Assembly (NCBI GenBank): GCA_948852945.1
Contig: CAQPBJ010000004.1
Span: 30,495 to 94,494 of the forward strand
Reading direction: 5' to 3'
Length of the DNA: 64,000 nt
Origin: an uncultured Clostridia bacterium
GTDB lineage: Bacteria > Bacillota > Clostridia > TANB77 > CAG-508
Shown: positions 13,501-18,389 of the stretch, piece by piece
Layout: each line of letters begins with the position of its first letter
Position numbering within the stretch: position 1 is the stretch's first letter
Notes under the pieces: generated by a model
Databases searched by the model: none
What the model saw: the letters and a program-made list of their open reading frames with translations, nothing else
Told to the model about the DNA's origin: nothing
Program-made: the position numbers and the translations under genes

Positions 13501-16260
13501 AAAGTCTTTTCCTGTTGGCATTACATAGTCGCCTAAGTCTATTAAAAATGTTTTGATATTATCCCAGCTTTCTACTTCTTCAGCTGTTTTCCAGTTATTT
13601 TCTGTGTTTTCAAGATTTGTTGTTGGATTTTCATTTTCTGAATAATATATTGTTGCTACTGCTTGTAGTTCTTCTGGAACAACTATTCCTTGTTCTGTCA
13701 TTTTAGTTGTAAAGCTTGAATTCAAGTTTGCTTTACTTATTATGTATGTGTTTCCTTCGAATGGTATTTTTCCTAATATTTTAATATCACTTATTGTACT
13801 TGCATAATTATTTTTTATTTGTGTTCCTATTGTTGCTGTTTGTTCTTCTTGTTCTTGGTCTACTACTGCATATTGTGGACGTATATCTGCTACTTGTGGT
13901 GATATAACTACACTTTCTTTATCATCATAATTCGTTGCTACTTGGTTTGTTAATAAGCTATTAGGTGATACCATGCTTATACTTGCTGATGTGTGGTTTA
14001 CAAATTCTGTTGTATTCAAGTTATTATTTACGTCATATGCATCTTCTGCTTTATAGTAATAGTCGCTTCCATTTTCATTTGTTGCGTATAGTTCTATCTG
14101 TCTTGTAGTTGTTGCAATTCTTGGGTCTGGTGATAAGTCTACGTCTAGTGTTATTGTAAATGTTTGTGGTGTATTATTTTTTGTTACTATCTTTATAAAT
14201 CTTTGTCCATTTTCTTCTATTACTTCGTAGCTTTCAATAGTTACACTACTATTGTTTACGTTTACTTCATTTAATTGTACATCTATTATCTCTGTTGGTA
14301 CTTTTACTAAAAATATTCCGTTTTGCCATTCTGTTTGGTTATTTGATGCTGATGTTTTTGTTGTTATTGTAATTTTGTCGTTTTTCTCTGTTTCTTGCGT
14401 TGATATTGTATTTTTGCTAATACTAATTGTTGCTACTGATACTGGTGCCTCGTAGTTTGCTGTATGTCTTGTTGTTGCTGTTCCATCTCCTACTATGCTT
14501 CCTGTTAATGTTGATTTTATATATTGTAGTTCATCAAATTGTTCTCTTTCATATTTTGTTGTTATTTTTTCATCATCTATTTCTTTTATGTTATATACAT
14601 AAAAGTTTACTTCTTTTTTAACAATCTCACTTGTTTCTATTCGTATATGTTTTACTGGTAATGCGTATTTATATGGATTACTTGATGTGTATTTATCCCA
14701 ATTATCTTTTGTAAATGTTTCTATAAGTTCGTCTGTTTCGTTGTTATATACTTTTATCCATCCATCATCTCCTAGCATTTGACCTGCTCCGCTAAAGTAT
14801 ATTCCAACATTTTGTACTACATCGTCTGCACTTTCATTTTCTGAGTTTGTTTTAATAAATACATCTGTTACGCCTGTTTCTTCTTGCATTATCATTCCTG
14901 CTGTGCTTGCATTTGTTCCTACAAAACCTTTCCACATAACTGTGTAAGAGTCATTTTCCTCTTTTTCGCTTTCACCATTGTATATTCTTAATGGCTTTTG
15001 TTTTGATACAACATATCTGTAAGATGGTTCATATACGTATTTTCCTACTTTTATTTCAAAGCTTGTAGATTTATCGTTATTTGGTATTGAGTAATATACT
15101 AAGATTGTTGATCTAGCTACATTTGATTTATATGGATTAGTAAATTCTGTATTTGGGTTATTATATCCTTCGTAGTATGTGCTTACTGGTACTCGTAATT
15201 GTACTGCTTCTGTTCCTAAACTTTGGTAAGCTTCTAGAGGATATATTACTTTTATTCCATAGTTGTTAGTTCTTGATAAGCTTGTAGTTATTTTTCCGTC
15301 TTCTCCTGCTATTGCTTCTCTTTCTACTGTAAATGTTCTTGTTTCTTTGTCATAGCTAAATGTTGCATTAGTTCCTGTATATGTTACTTCTATTGGGTCA
15401 AAGCCATTTAGCTGTGGTATTGTTCCTTCTACATGATTTTTCTTTAGTATTAATGCGTTTGCTGTTTCTTCTGTGTATACTGTAAATCCTAGGTTTACTA
15501 TTCCTTCTTCCTCATTTACAGCATTAGATATATTACCATTTTGGTTTGTTGTATATATTCTTGTTGATGTTTTTCCATACCAATCTATATTAAAATTTAC
15601 TTGTTTTGTTACTGGGGTTTCATTTCCTGATTCGTCTACATATGTTCCTGTTAAAGCTACACTATTTACTTTGCTGTAGTTATTAGTATTATTTCCTATT
15701 GCAGATATTTTGCCTGAAGTGTAAGTGTAATCCCCACTTCTTACAACACCTGTTAATAACTTTTGTGTCCCGTTACTTAAATTATTAAATTCAATTTCTT
15801 TTATGTTGTTACCTATGTAGTTTTGTTTTAATTCTTGGTCTTTAGGAAGAGTTGTTTGTAAGTAAAAGTTTTTACCATCTATAGTTATTTTAGCGTCTTT
15901 TAAATATCCTTCTGTTTGAACATTTAATTCCATGTATAAAGTATCGCTTGTTCCTATTTCTTTACACGTTCCACGTAGGCTCTCTGCGTAGCCGTCTGCA
16001 TCTAAATCACGCAAAAAGAACGCATCGAATTTAACATTATCTGTTCCTTCGATAGCGTTATCACCTTCTTGAACTTGAGCATATGTCATTGCTCGTGCAA
16101 ATTCAGCGCTATTTACTTTTTGTTTTTTAGTAAAGTGTTCTTCTTTGAAAATAAAGCTACCTACAATTGCTATAAGTAATAATAAAATTATTGCAATTGA
16201 TAGTACTTTAACTTTCTTATTTTTCAAAATTCCCCTAATTTTTTCTACTAAATTTCCCAT
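1504..16260 (-). CDS. Giant cell-surface MucBP / beta-propeller adhesin-like protein (4,918 aa)
   Basis: This is a predicted surface protein of over 500 kDa. Order: N-terminal membrane anchor or signal (about residues 18-38); a long beta-rich region; SpaA/Cna-B-like prealbumin domains (about 1000-1450); 14 repeats of the DGGYIVGG type (about 1453-2340), split 7+7 by a linker and therefore probably two seven-bladed propellers; a further Cna-B-like unit near 2460; three copies of a roughly 130-residue module beginning NSYIPIDLTG (2575-2960); five MucBP-type modules (VHHYIEGTT style, about 3000-3490); nine 71-residue YKVNYLEKDT repeats; nine more MucBP variants (about 4120-4740); a DUF11-like domain; and a C-terminal hydrophobic helix ending KKK. 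No LPxTG is present; SIKTG stands at that place. MucBP domains bind mucin in known proteins, so host-mucus adhesion is inferred. The start follows AAAGGAG. Confidence 0.93.
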   Translation of the reverse strand: MGNLVEKIRGILKNKKVKVLSIAIILLLLIAIVGSFIFKEEHFTKKQKVNSAEFARAMTYAQVQEGDNAIEGTDNVKFDAFFLRDLDADGYAESLRGTCKEIGTSDTLYMELNVQTEGYLKDAKITIDGKNFYLQTTLPKDQELKQNYIGNNIKEIEFNNLSNGTQKLLTGVVRSGDYTYTSGKISAIGNNTNNYSKVNSVALTGTYVDESGNETPVTKQVNFNIDWYGKTSTRIYTTNQNGNISNAVNEEEGIVNLGFTVYTEETANALILKKNHVEGTIPQLNGFDPIEVTYTGTNATFSYDKETRTFTVEREAIAGEDGKITTSLSRTNNYGIKVIYPLEAYQSLGTEAVQLRVPVSTYYEGYNNPNTEFTNPYKSNVARSTILVYYSIPNNDKSTSFEIKVGKYVYEPSYRYVVSKQKPLRIYNGESEKEENDSYTVMWKGFVGTNASTAGMIMQEETGVTDVFIKTNSENESADDVVQNVGIYFSGAGQMLGDDGWIKVYNNETDELIETFTKDNWDKYTSSNPYKYALPVKHIRIETSEIVKKEVNFYVYNIKEIDDEKITTKYEREQFDELQYIKSTLTGSIVGDGTATTRHTANYEAPVSVATISISKNTISTQETEKNDKITITTKTSASNNQTEWQNGIFLVKVPTEIIDVQLNEVNVNNSSVTIESYEVIEENGQRFIKIVTKNNTPQTFTITLDVDLSPDPRIATTTRQIELYATNENGSDYYYKAEDAYDVNNNLNTTEFVNHTSASISMVSPNSLLTNQVATNYDDKESVVISPQVADIRPQYAVVDQEQEEQTATIGTQIKNNYASTISDIKILGKIPFEGNTYIISKANLNSSFTTKMTEQGIVVPEELQAVATIYYSENENPTTNLENTENNWKTAEEVESWDNIKTFLIDLGDYVMPTGKDFVFNYTVKVPNGVEFNQVAYSHHGVYFSLDTENGKYKTQTEPNKLGFRIAEKYDLELNKYQIGKEKIVPGATYSFREITTNEERLEIAGEAKTGVTNLEGILRLTNLYAERTYEIKEIKSPDEYELNGDTIRFISHVNKTTGELTVEKISGTTKDEITVTKNEGENYKLIVNVEDEAKANLKITKVEQGTDVRVSRVRYKLTGYGFPENGKTVTTNINGEINLKGLKINEEYTLEEVKADGYYLASQIKFKVVNTDGTYTIEIIEGTVKESLIIEEDSIPTVNMTLEDEKIPTYNLELVKIQKKTNVNMTETEEETSDNTEETVYLAGAKFKLYKGTKELGEFITDENGKITIPNLYQYVEEKAEQEKAQYVLKEVLAPEGYAKVKDINFKVEAKDGTLQFVEELVEGQTAKQYTVEGNKVIVTVEDNPSFKLIKKDAETGELLANVKFAIYNVDNGEVPARNSKGEIIGTKETINGRGYYTVSTDANGEITADLQEGLYKAVEVEAPNKYDINKSEYYFGIGASREGKTKIEAEWAKGIGGSGGRDYIYSVTETSDGGIIAGGWIESNSIDLGNGIVVTSKNNKLYSSDGIVIKYDAEKNVEWAKAISGNTGEHINSVIETNDGSYIAGGIFYSEKIDLENGVVLKNNSKGNYDGMIIKYSSKGEVECAKVIGGSSDDKINSVIAMSDGGYIVGGTFNSKSVDLGDGVVLNNKGTYDGMIIKYTSEGKVEWAKEIGGSDQDGIESISETADGGCIVGGSFSSEIIDFENGVTLKNYGNYRDGMIIKYSSEGEVEWAKAINGSSNEFVYSVAETSDGDYIVGGYFSSKTLDLGNGIILNSETTCSGMIIKYNNNGIVEWAKGITGQSTEDRINKVIETKDKGYIAVGQFSRPTVDLGNDIILQNKGYRDGVIIKYNEEGKTEWAKGVGGSESEEIKAVVETMDGGIIVGGLFNSNSIDLESQVVLSKKGRHADGMIIKFNEVQVPEVVIKQAKGIGGSESDNIESVVATKDGGYMIAGYFGGSSIDLGNGEVLNNDLSCQRIIKYEKNGNVEWTKVINIKIYSVIETRDGGYIIGGWFRDSTIDLGNEVVLNSNGKDDGVIIKLDSSGEVEWAKEIGGNKQDVIESLKETRDGGIIVGGWFYSNNINLGKGIVLNNKGHCDGMIIKYNSEGEVEWAKGIGGSNNDHIKVVTETRDGGIIVGGDFDSTIDLGRGVILNSKGDGDGIIIKYTTDGKVEWGKAIGGSGYDKITSVAENRDGGIIAGGNFRSIEVNLENGVVLKNKNSTNKASEGMIIKYDTEGSIEWAKAIGENSNDYVEAVTTTSDGGYVVGGYFESNSIDLGNEIILNNNDTSYYSDGMIIKYSSKGETEWAKAIGGKGSSDYINSVIETRDGSYVVGGWFNSSTIDLENGLVLNKKGSSDVMIIKIAEEMGIPDIEELVVENTRKEFKITTDVNEIDNIKGGNISGEDWTPYEKVKYGDNGTKEIVMTPDENYEIIGITINGEEYPFEINEDGSYNMPQFENITEDKHIEVTYSYKENKITINKIDSITKEKLTGAKFKLDQLEERANPENVIGDLTANGQIYDTVDTENQETIDGILTSNGKETVIADKSNDITDSLGELTNNGTYYFIKQDGKYVPTNSKTYQVANGGTSGKHSTTANSYIPIDLTGKEGKYIVTINAEVISQSSNDYGYATITETTTAPSYSTSTGRFIYISGTQASSNYTSKVLDGGKIYYLHLGYRKSASTDTGDDQIVINSINVYATTTTSYNFVESEGKYIPNNLSEVNTTANSYIPIDLTDKEGRYAIVVNAETNYTGGSGYLYATLNESVIAPTYSTSTGRFMYITSTSTAKDYVTYVDGGKQYYLHLGYTHSSGTPTNVSINGVSLYKDKQFTYNFVENEGKYESNNQGQDNRTANSYIPIDLTGYVGKYNLTVNAEIESQSGYDMGYATVTENTTRPAYNSSTGRFIYISGTQKAKDYNTVLDGGKVYYLHLGYYKNASTSFGEDKFTINSINVTTNDSELYHTEVETNSDGQAITQIPFGKYELTEIETPEGYWTLEEPVIIEFRADGIHEFNIENEKKAKVIVHHYIKDTTTPLAEDEMLEGRPNEEYKTLPKVDLEKYELEKDENGEYIIPTNAMGTYTVEDIEVTYYYVPKEIPLTVKHYIEGTETSVPLEDGSLAEDEVYIGQEGEEYETSSKNDIDWKYELVKEPENKKGTYEYSEVTVTYYYKLKNYDITTEVVGHEEVNEAGETITVKGGTISGEGQETYENVIVDETSTKDIIVEADEKYKIKSIKVQKIDAEGTITEEEITLEENTKTYTLDKFNNVITDIKVIAEFEKLQGTVTVHHYIEGTTNKVPLKDGTEAQDENSTGYVGDMYATKAREDITDKYRLVQEPENASGNYIEGNIEVIYYYQAIPAKVTVHHYIEGTTDKVPLGDGSLAQDEVINGFVTDDYTTSKANVDNKYELVAIPANSEGKMTEDEIIVTYYYRLKDTSVLVHYYKEGTTESISEDALIEGKVDDEYTTEEADDIPNYYELVEEPENKNGIMTVEQTVVTYYYKLKEYSYVVNYLEKDTNEVLHEQKQGGNYEYGTTIDANTEKIDIDGYIFDSFNKEILTITNGENVINIYYTKRTDLSYKVNYLEKDTNKVLNPQKDQDGMKFAEVITSSNEIIDIDGYTYDSVDKPFLVITTGENILNIYYVKRNDLSYKVNYLEKDTNQVLNIQKVVNNMTFEDVITASNEIIEIDGYNYDSVDRETLTITTEENVINIYYTKRNDLSYKVNYLEKDTNKVLNPQKVVDNVTFEDVITSSDEVIEIDGYNYNSVDKDNLTITTGENIINIYYTKRNDLSYKVNYLEKNTDKVLSTQKVVNDVTFEDVITSNDEIITIDGYNYDSVDKETLTITTEENVINIYYVKRNDLSYKVNYLEKDTDKVLSTQKVVNDVTFEDVITSSDEIIEIDGYNYDSVDKDELVIQTGENLINIYYTKRNDLSYKVNYLEKDTDKVLSTQKVQDGMIFEDVITSSDEVITIDGYNYDSVDKDELVITTEENAINIYYTKRNDLSYKVNYLEKDTNKVLSEQKVVNNVTFEDVITSSDEIITIDGYNYDSVDKETLIITTSENVINIYYTKRTDLSYTVNYLEKDTNKVLKDQKVVDNVTFEDVINSEDEVVDIYGYNYDSANIDELVISTKDNVINLYYTKKDATVVVHHYKEGTTEKVANDVTVTGKVGDDYETTIAEDLPSKYELAQAPVNATGTMTEDTIEVIYYYKLKSTKVIVHHYEEGTTNKLSEDVEIEGLIDSTYTTTSADDIPIKYILVETPANATGIMTEEVIEVTYYYAVKDAELNIYYLEKDTDIELAKPEKQTGKVGEMYRTDAKEIEGYTLVENSGNTTGQLEVEPLTVIYYYLKNTRATVQYIDITTGEILDERTETGLVGDEFVTETKTFDDYILVQEPEQKTVNMTKDEIVLKYYYLHVSGGVIEQHIDVISGDVLYNGTHEGNEGDEYNIPSKTFTGYDLVEDRLPANSEGYMTVSPITVTYYYIHRAKVTAQYIDKTTGEKITPDVVENGHEDDPYTTENKVFEGYKLVQVPENSNGNMTKEDTIVTYYYVRETLGVVERHLDVLTNEALVAEKQYYGYAEDPYETHEQTIPGYDLVRDRYPENATGKMGIEQIVVTYYYSKKTQVQVKYVDKITGEEIAEEEVINGHKGDNYKAEEKEIPGYDLVEVPTNKEGTMTDDITEVIYYYIRPAKVIANYYDIDTKETIAAEEVIDGHEGNEYETVEKEVKYYNLVEMPQNAKGNMTAEDTRVDYYYKKKDFNLKVEKQVKEIAYNGQVLSINGNIGKVELDKNKIASTEMVVTYEIKVTNTAELKGGAELIENIPSGMTMNELDNKDWVIHEDTAILSVEDLEPGQERSYNVVMRWTPSENNLGMKENIAEIVKVDNEAGFEEITIEDNKGKADLVISIKTGAEDDNTIVKLAILAIFAILGITVTVIIKKK
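3906..5806 (-). repeat. Nine tandem 213-bp coding repeats (VNYLEKDT modules)
   Basis: Within the surface gene the unit DLSYKVNYLEKDTNKVL recurs every 71 residues. There are eight close copies plus one diverged first copy. Neighbouring copies are nearly identical at DNA level (for example around 4290, 4505, 4720 and 4930), which points to recent expansion or homogenisation. Copy number is likely to vary between strains. Confidence 0.9.
9230..11900 (-). repeat. Fourteen tandem propeller-blade repeats (7+7)
   Basis: Each unit of about 62 residues carries a DGGYIVGG-like turn, an S-x-DLGN segment and a closing GMIIKY..G..EWAK strand. I count seven units, then the linker VQVPEVVIKQ, then seven more. 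The copies have diverged more than the 213-bp array. The pattern matches SBBP-type beta-propeller repeats. Confidence 0.85.
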
Positions 16261-16560
16261 CTCTAAGTAACTCCTTTAAAACAAATACTAATATTTAAAT
16301 AATCTTAGTTTTTATTTTAAATACTTATTAGGCTCTGTCAATGCCAGTTTTTTCAGTTATTTGATTTTAATTTGTAGGAAATTTTCTCTTTGTTTGCTAT
16401 AACCCTTATAAACACTTCAAAAGCTACGTACCACTTATTTCCAATTAAAAATAAGTAAAAACTTAATATCCTTTACTTTACAAATTTCAATTTTTTCTAG
16501 GGAAATCAAGAAATTCTTTAATTTTATTTACTATTTTAGCTTTAAAATTTTTTCATTATA
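16261..16560. other. Gene-free upstream region of the surface gene
   Basis: I see no ORF with a ribosome site. The minus strand should hold the promoter of the surface gene, but I cannot name clear -35/-10 boxes. GGCTCTGTCAATGCCA at 16331-16346 looks somewhat like an IS end, without a partner or transposase remnant. Confidence 0.4.
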
Positions 16561-16714
16561 AAAGAACAATAGTGGGCTGATAAAAATTTGCTAAACTTTA
16601 ATAAGCAACGTTCAGCCCACGTTTAATTGTTCGTCCGCGAAAATTCTGAAAGAATTTTCTGTGGAATGTATTTATATTATAGGAAGTTCGGAGAACTTTC
16701 CTATAATATAAAAA
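16561..16714. repeat. 154-bp structured repeat, copy 1
   Basis: This block is identical base for base to 23119-23272 and in the same orientation. It folds into three units: GAACAAT/ATTGTTC enclosing GTGGGCTGA/TCAGCCCAC; CCGCGAAAATTCT pairing with AGAATTTTCTGTGG; and a long TATAGGAAGTTC hairpin. It has no coding capacity and no classical terminal inverted repeats. It could be a MITE, a REP-like unit or a structured RNA. Confidence 0.9.
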
Positions 16715-16735
16715 AAGCAGGTTTATAAACCTGCC
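16711..16735 (-). terminator. Intrinsic terminator of the 34-aa gene
   Basis: The perfect hairpin GCAGGTTTATAAACCTGC at 16717-16734 is followed on the minus strand by six T residues. It partly abuts the 154-bp repeat. Confidence 0.8.
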
Positions 16736-16754
16736 TTAGTATATGTTTTATAAA

Positions 16755-16859
16755 TTATATCAACATTTCTTTATCAACTTTACCTGCGAAAATGCTTGGT
16801 AAATGTTCCATATCATAATTATTATTCATTTGTGCAAAATCGTAATTTTCAAAATCCAT
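16755..16859 (-). CDS. Small hypothetical protein (34 aa)
   Basis: This is a compact complete transcription unit: promoter TTTACA-17-TATAAT, ribosome site AAGGAG nine bases before ATG, a 34-residue ORF beginning MDFENYDFAQ and ending GKVDKEMLI, then a terminator. The frame is open further upstream, but only this ATG has a ribosome site. The peptide is acidic, rich in N/D/E/M, with no membrane segment or cysteine. I do not recognise it. The full set of expression signals argues that it is a real gene. Confidence 0.6.
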   Translation of the reverse strand: MDFENYDFAQMNNNYDMEHLPSIFAGKVDKEMLI

Positions 16860-16901
16860 ATTTTCTATCTCCTTTTGTTTAGTTTTTCCAACGACATATT
16901 T

Positions 16902-16930
16902 ATTATACCACTTTTTTGTTTTTATGTAAA
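16902..16930 (-). promoter_or_regulatory. Promoter of the 34-aa gene
   Basis: On the minus strand TTTACA (16930-16925) and TATAAT (16907-16902) are spaced by 17 bp, about 40 bp upstream of the small ORF. Confidence 0.75.
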
Positions 16931-16972
16931 TCTTTGTTAACAATTTTTTACTATTTTGTAATTTTTTTCTTA

Positions 16973-17016
16973 AATAAAAAACGGGACACCGGAGAACAAA
17001 TTTCGTTCTCCGGTGT
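16973..17016 (-). terminator. Intrinsic terminator of the 120-aa gene
   Basis: ACACCGGAGAAC pairs with GTTCTCCGGTGT and is followed on the minus strand by CCCGTTTTTT. The stem is much GC-richer than those of neighbouring terminators, like the gene it serves. Confidence 0.8.
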
Positions 17017-17045
17017 TTAATCATTGCATACTTAGATTCGGTGGC

Positions 17046-17408
17046 TCAGGAGTCACCTTCCTCTTTTTTCTGCATCTCCGCCATGGTTATTCTTTCTCCA
17101 TTCTTGCACACGATGTACACTTTTGCCGGATGATCGCTCATATATTTTAACATTTCGTCAATAAATATATCAGTTTTTCCGGCCAGTGCCACCCTGTTTA
17201 AGAAATTGTCGTATGCCGACGCGGAGCAGTATAATGTGATGTTGTTGACTGTAAGTGTTTGCCTTAATCTGTTGTAGGCCTCTTTTTCATGCTCCATGAA
17301 CATGCCATAATAGTATTCCTGCATCAGTTTCACTTCTTCATCTTCGCAACACATTACATGACGTGTTTCTTCTTTTGGCTTCCGCCATTTTTTGAAAATA
17401 TCTAACAT
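17046..17408 (-). CDS. Hypothetical protein (120 aa), GC-richer orphan
   Basis: I do not recognise this protein. It is soluble, mixed charge, begins MLDIFKKWRKPKEE and has two adjacent cysteines near residue 20. The start has a GGGAG site ten bases upstream and a TTTACA-17-TATAAT promoter beyond it. Its codons (GCC, CTG, ACC, CGG) are clearly richer in G+C than those of its neighbours. It uses CGG for Arg, which the AT-rich genes checked here avoid. Single gene with its own promoter and terminator; probably acquired by transfer. It lies inside the segment bounded by the 154-bp repeats. Confidence 0.75.
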   Translation of the reverse strand: MLDIFKKWRKPKEETRHVMCCEDEEVKLMQEYYYGMFMEHEKEAYNRLRQTLTVNNITLYCSASAYDNFLNRVALAGKTDIFIDEMLKYMSDHPAKVYIVCKNGERITMAEMQKKEEGDS

Positions 17409-17511
17409 GATTTTCTCCCTTCGTGCTAATGTTGTTATGTAACCTATTGTTTATTATACTCTAATTCTCGCTTTTTGTAAACTTTTGTACTTTCTAATCT
17501 AAAATAATTTC

Positions 17512-17540
17512 TTGACTTTTCCTTATATAGGTATTATAAT
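17512..17540 (+). promoter_or_regulatory. tRNA-Lys promoter
   Basis: TTGACT (17512-17517), a 17-bp spacer, then TATAAT (17535-17540), 19 bp before the tRNA. Confidence 0.8.
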
Positions 17541-17558
17541 TTTATCGTTATCTAAATC

Positions 17559-17634
17559 GGGCCATTAGCTCAGCTGGTAGAGCAGCAGACTCTTAATCTG
17601 AAGGTCCGGGGTTCGATCCCCCGATGGCTCACCA
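17559..17634 (+). tRNA. tRNA-Lys (CTT anticodon)
   Basis: This is a 76-nt cloverleaf with encoded CCA. Acceptor GGGCCAT pairs with ATGGCTC; the D-loop motif AGCTCAGCTGGTAGAGC and T-arm GGTTCGATCC are present. The anticodon loop CTCTTAA gives CTT (Lys, AAG). The first pair of the anticodon stem is a G-A mismatch. A terminator follows (17657-17687). Confidence 0.95.
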
Positions 17635-17656
17635 AAACGTTCCAAAAACCAAATGA

Positions 17657-17687
17657 AAACTCACTGATTTTACAAGTGAGTTTTTTT
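17657..17687 (+). terminator. tRNA-Lys terminator
   Basis: AACTCACT pairs with AGTGAGTT and is followed by a run of T residues. Confidence 0.8.
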
Positions 17688-17741
17688 CATTGTACAAATA
17701 TAGAATAATTTCACATTTTATTATAGAAAGAGGTGATATTT

Positions 17742-18014
17742 ATGGCTCAAACATTAGTTAATTTTAGAATAGATGAATCAACAAAAAAACAAATGGAACA
17801 AATATGTAGTGAATTAGGAATAACAATGTCTACTGCATTTAATATATTTGCTAAAAAAGTAATTCGTGAAAAGAGAATACCTTTTGATGTTTCTATTGAC
17901 CCATTTTACTCTGAAAGTAATATGAAAGCATTATCAAAATCAATAAAAGAATTAGAACAAGGCAAAGTAGTTGTAAAATCAATGGCAGAATTAGAGGCGA
18001 TGGCAGATGAATAA
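17742..18014 (+). CDS. relB: RelB/DinJ-family antitoxin
   Basis: This 90-residue protein begins AQTLVNFRIDESTKKQ, the N-terminal ribbon-helix-helix of RelB/DinJ antitoxins, followed by ELGITMSTAFNIFAKK and the RIPFDV segment usual for the family. Such antitoxins bind their promoter as dimers and neutralise an mRNA interferase with the C-terminal tail. The chosen ATG follows AGAGGTGATATTT; an earlier in-frame ATG lacks a ribosome site. Its toxin partner, overlapping at 18007, is damaged, so the antitoxin seems to be kept without an active partner here. Confidence 0.9.
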   Translation: MAQTLVNFRIDESTKKQMEQICSELGITMSTAFNIFAKKVIREKRIPFDVSIDPFYSESNMKALSKSIKELEQGKVVVKSMAELEAMADE

Positions 18015-18154
18015 TTTATCATTTACAAAAGCCTTTAAAAGAAAATTTAAGTGGCTATTGGAGTAGAAGAATTGATGAAGCTAATAGATTAGTTTATAGA
18101 ATAGTAAATAGTCAAATAGAAATAGTACAATGTAAAGGGCATTATAACAACTAA
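18007..18154 (+). pseudogene. Remnant of a YoeB/Txe-family toxin with internal deletion
   Basis: The remnant begins at an ATG overlapping the relB stop, as is usual for relB-yoeB pairs, and reads MNNLSFTK. It then loses its frame. In the next frame the sequence continues KPLKENLSGYWSRR, LVYRI and QCKGHY up to a stop at 18154. These are the conserved C-terminal motifs of YoeB, including the region of the catalytic His/Tyr. About 45 codons from the middle are absent and the junction is out of frame, so no full toxin can be made. The family match comes from the motifs; the deletion is inferred from the usual length of about 85 residues. Confidence 0.8.
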
Positions 18155-18189
18155 TAAGTTTAGTAGTAATTCTGAGCAAATAATAAAAG

Positions 18190-18228
18190 CACCACATTAC
18201 GCTTCGCCAAGCTATGTGGTGTTTGTCA
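18190..18228 (+). terminator. Hairpin after the relB/yoeB remnant
   Basis: CACCACAT pairs with ATGTGGTG across a GC-richer loop and is followed by a T-rich stretch. It is a probable terminator, with a moderate U-tract. Confidence 0.55.
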
Positions 18229-18389
18229 TATTTATATGGTAGCACACATTTCTGTGGCTCTCATTTTCTATTTATATTATACAAAGATAATAAGACTTTG
18301 TCAAAAATGCTTTATTCTAAAATATAATCTTATGCTTGAATATTACTTCTATTATGTATACAATTATAAAAAAATATGGAGTAAAAAAT

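Noticed and set aside
16331..16346. GGCTCTGTCAATGCCA as the end of an insertion sequence
   Set aside because: No partner inverted repeat, target duplication or transposase trace nearby.
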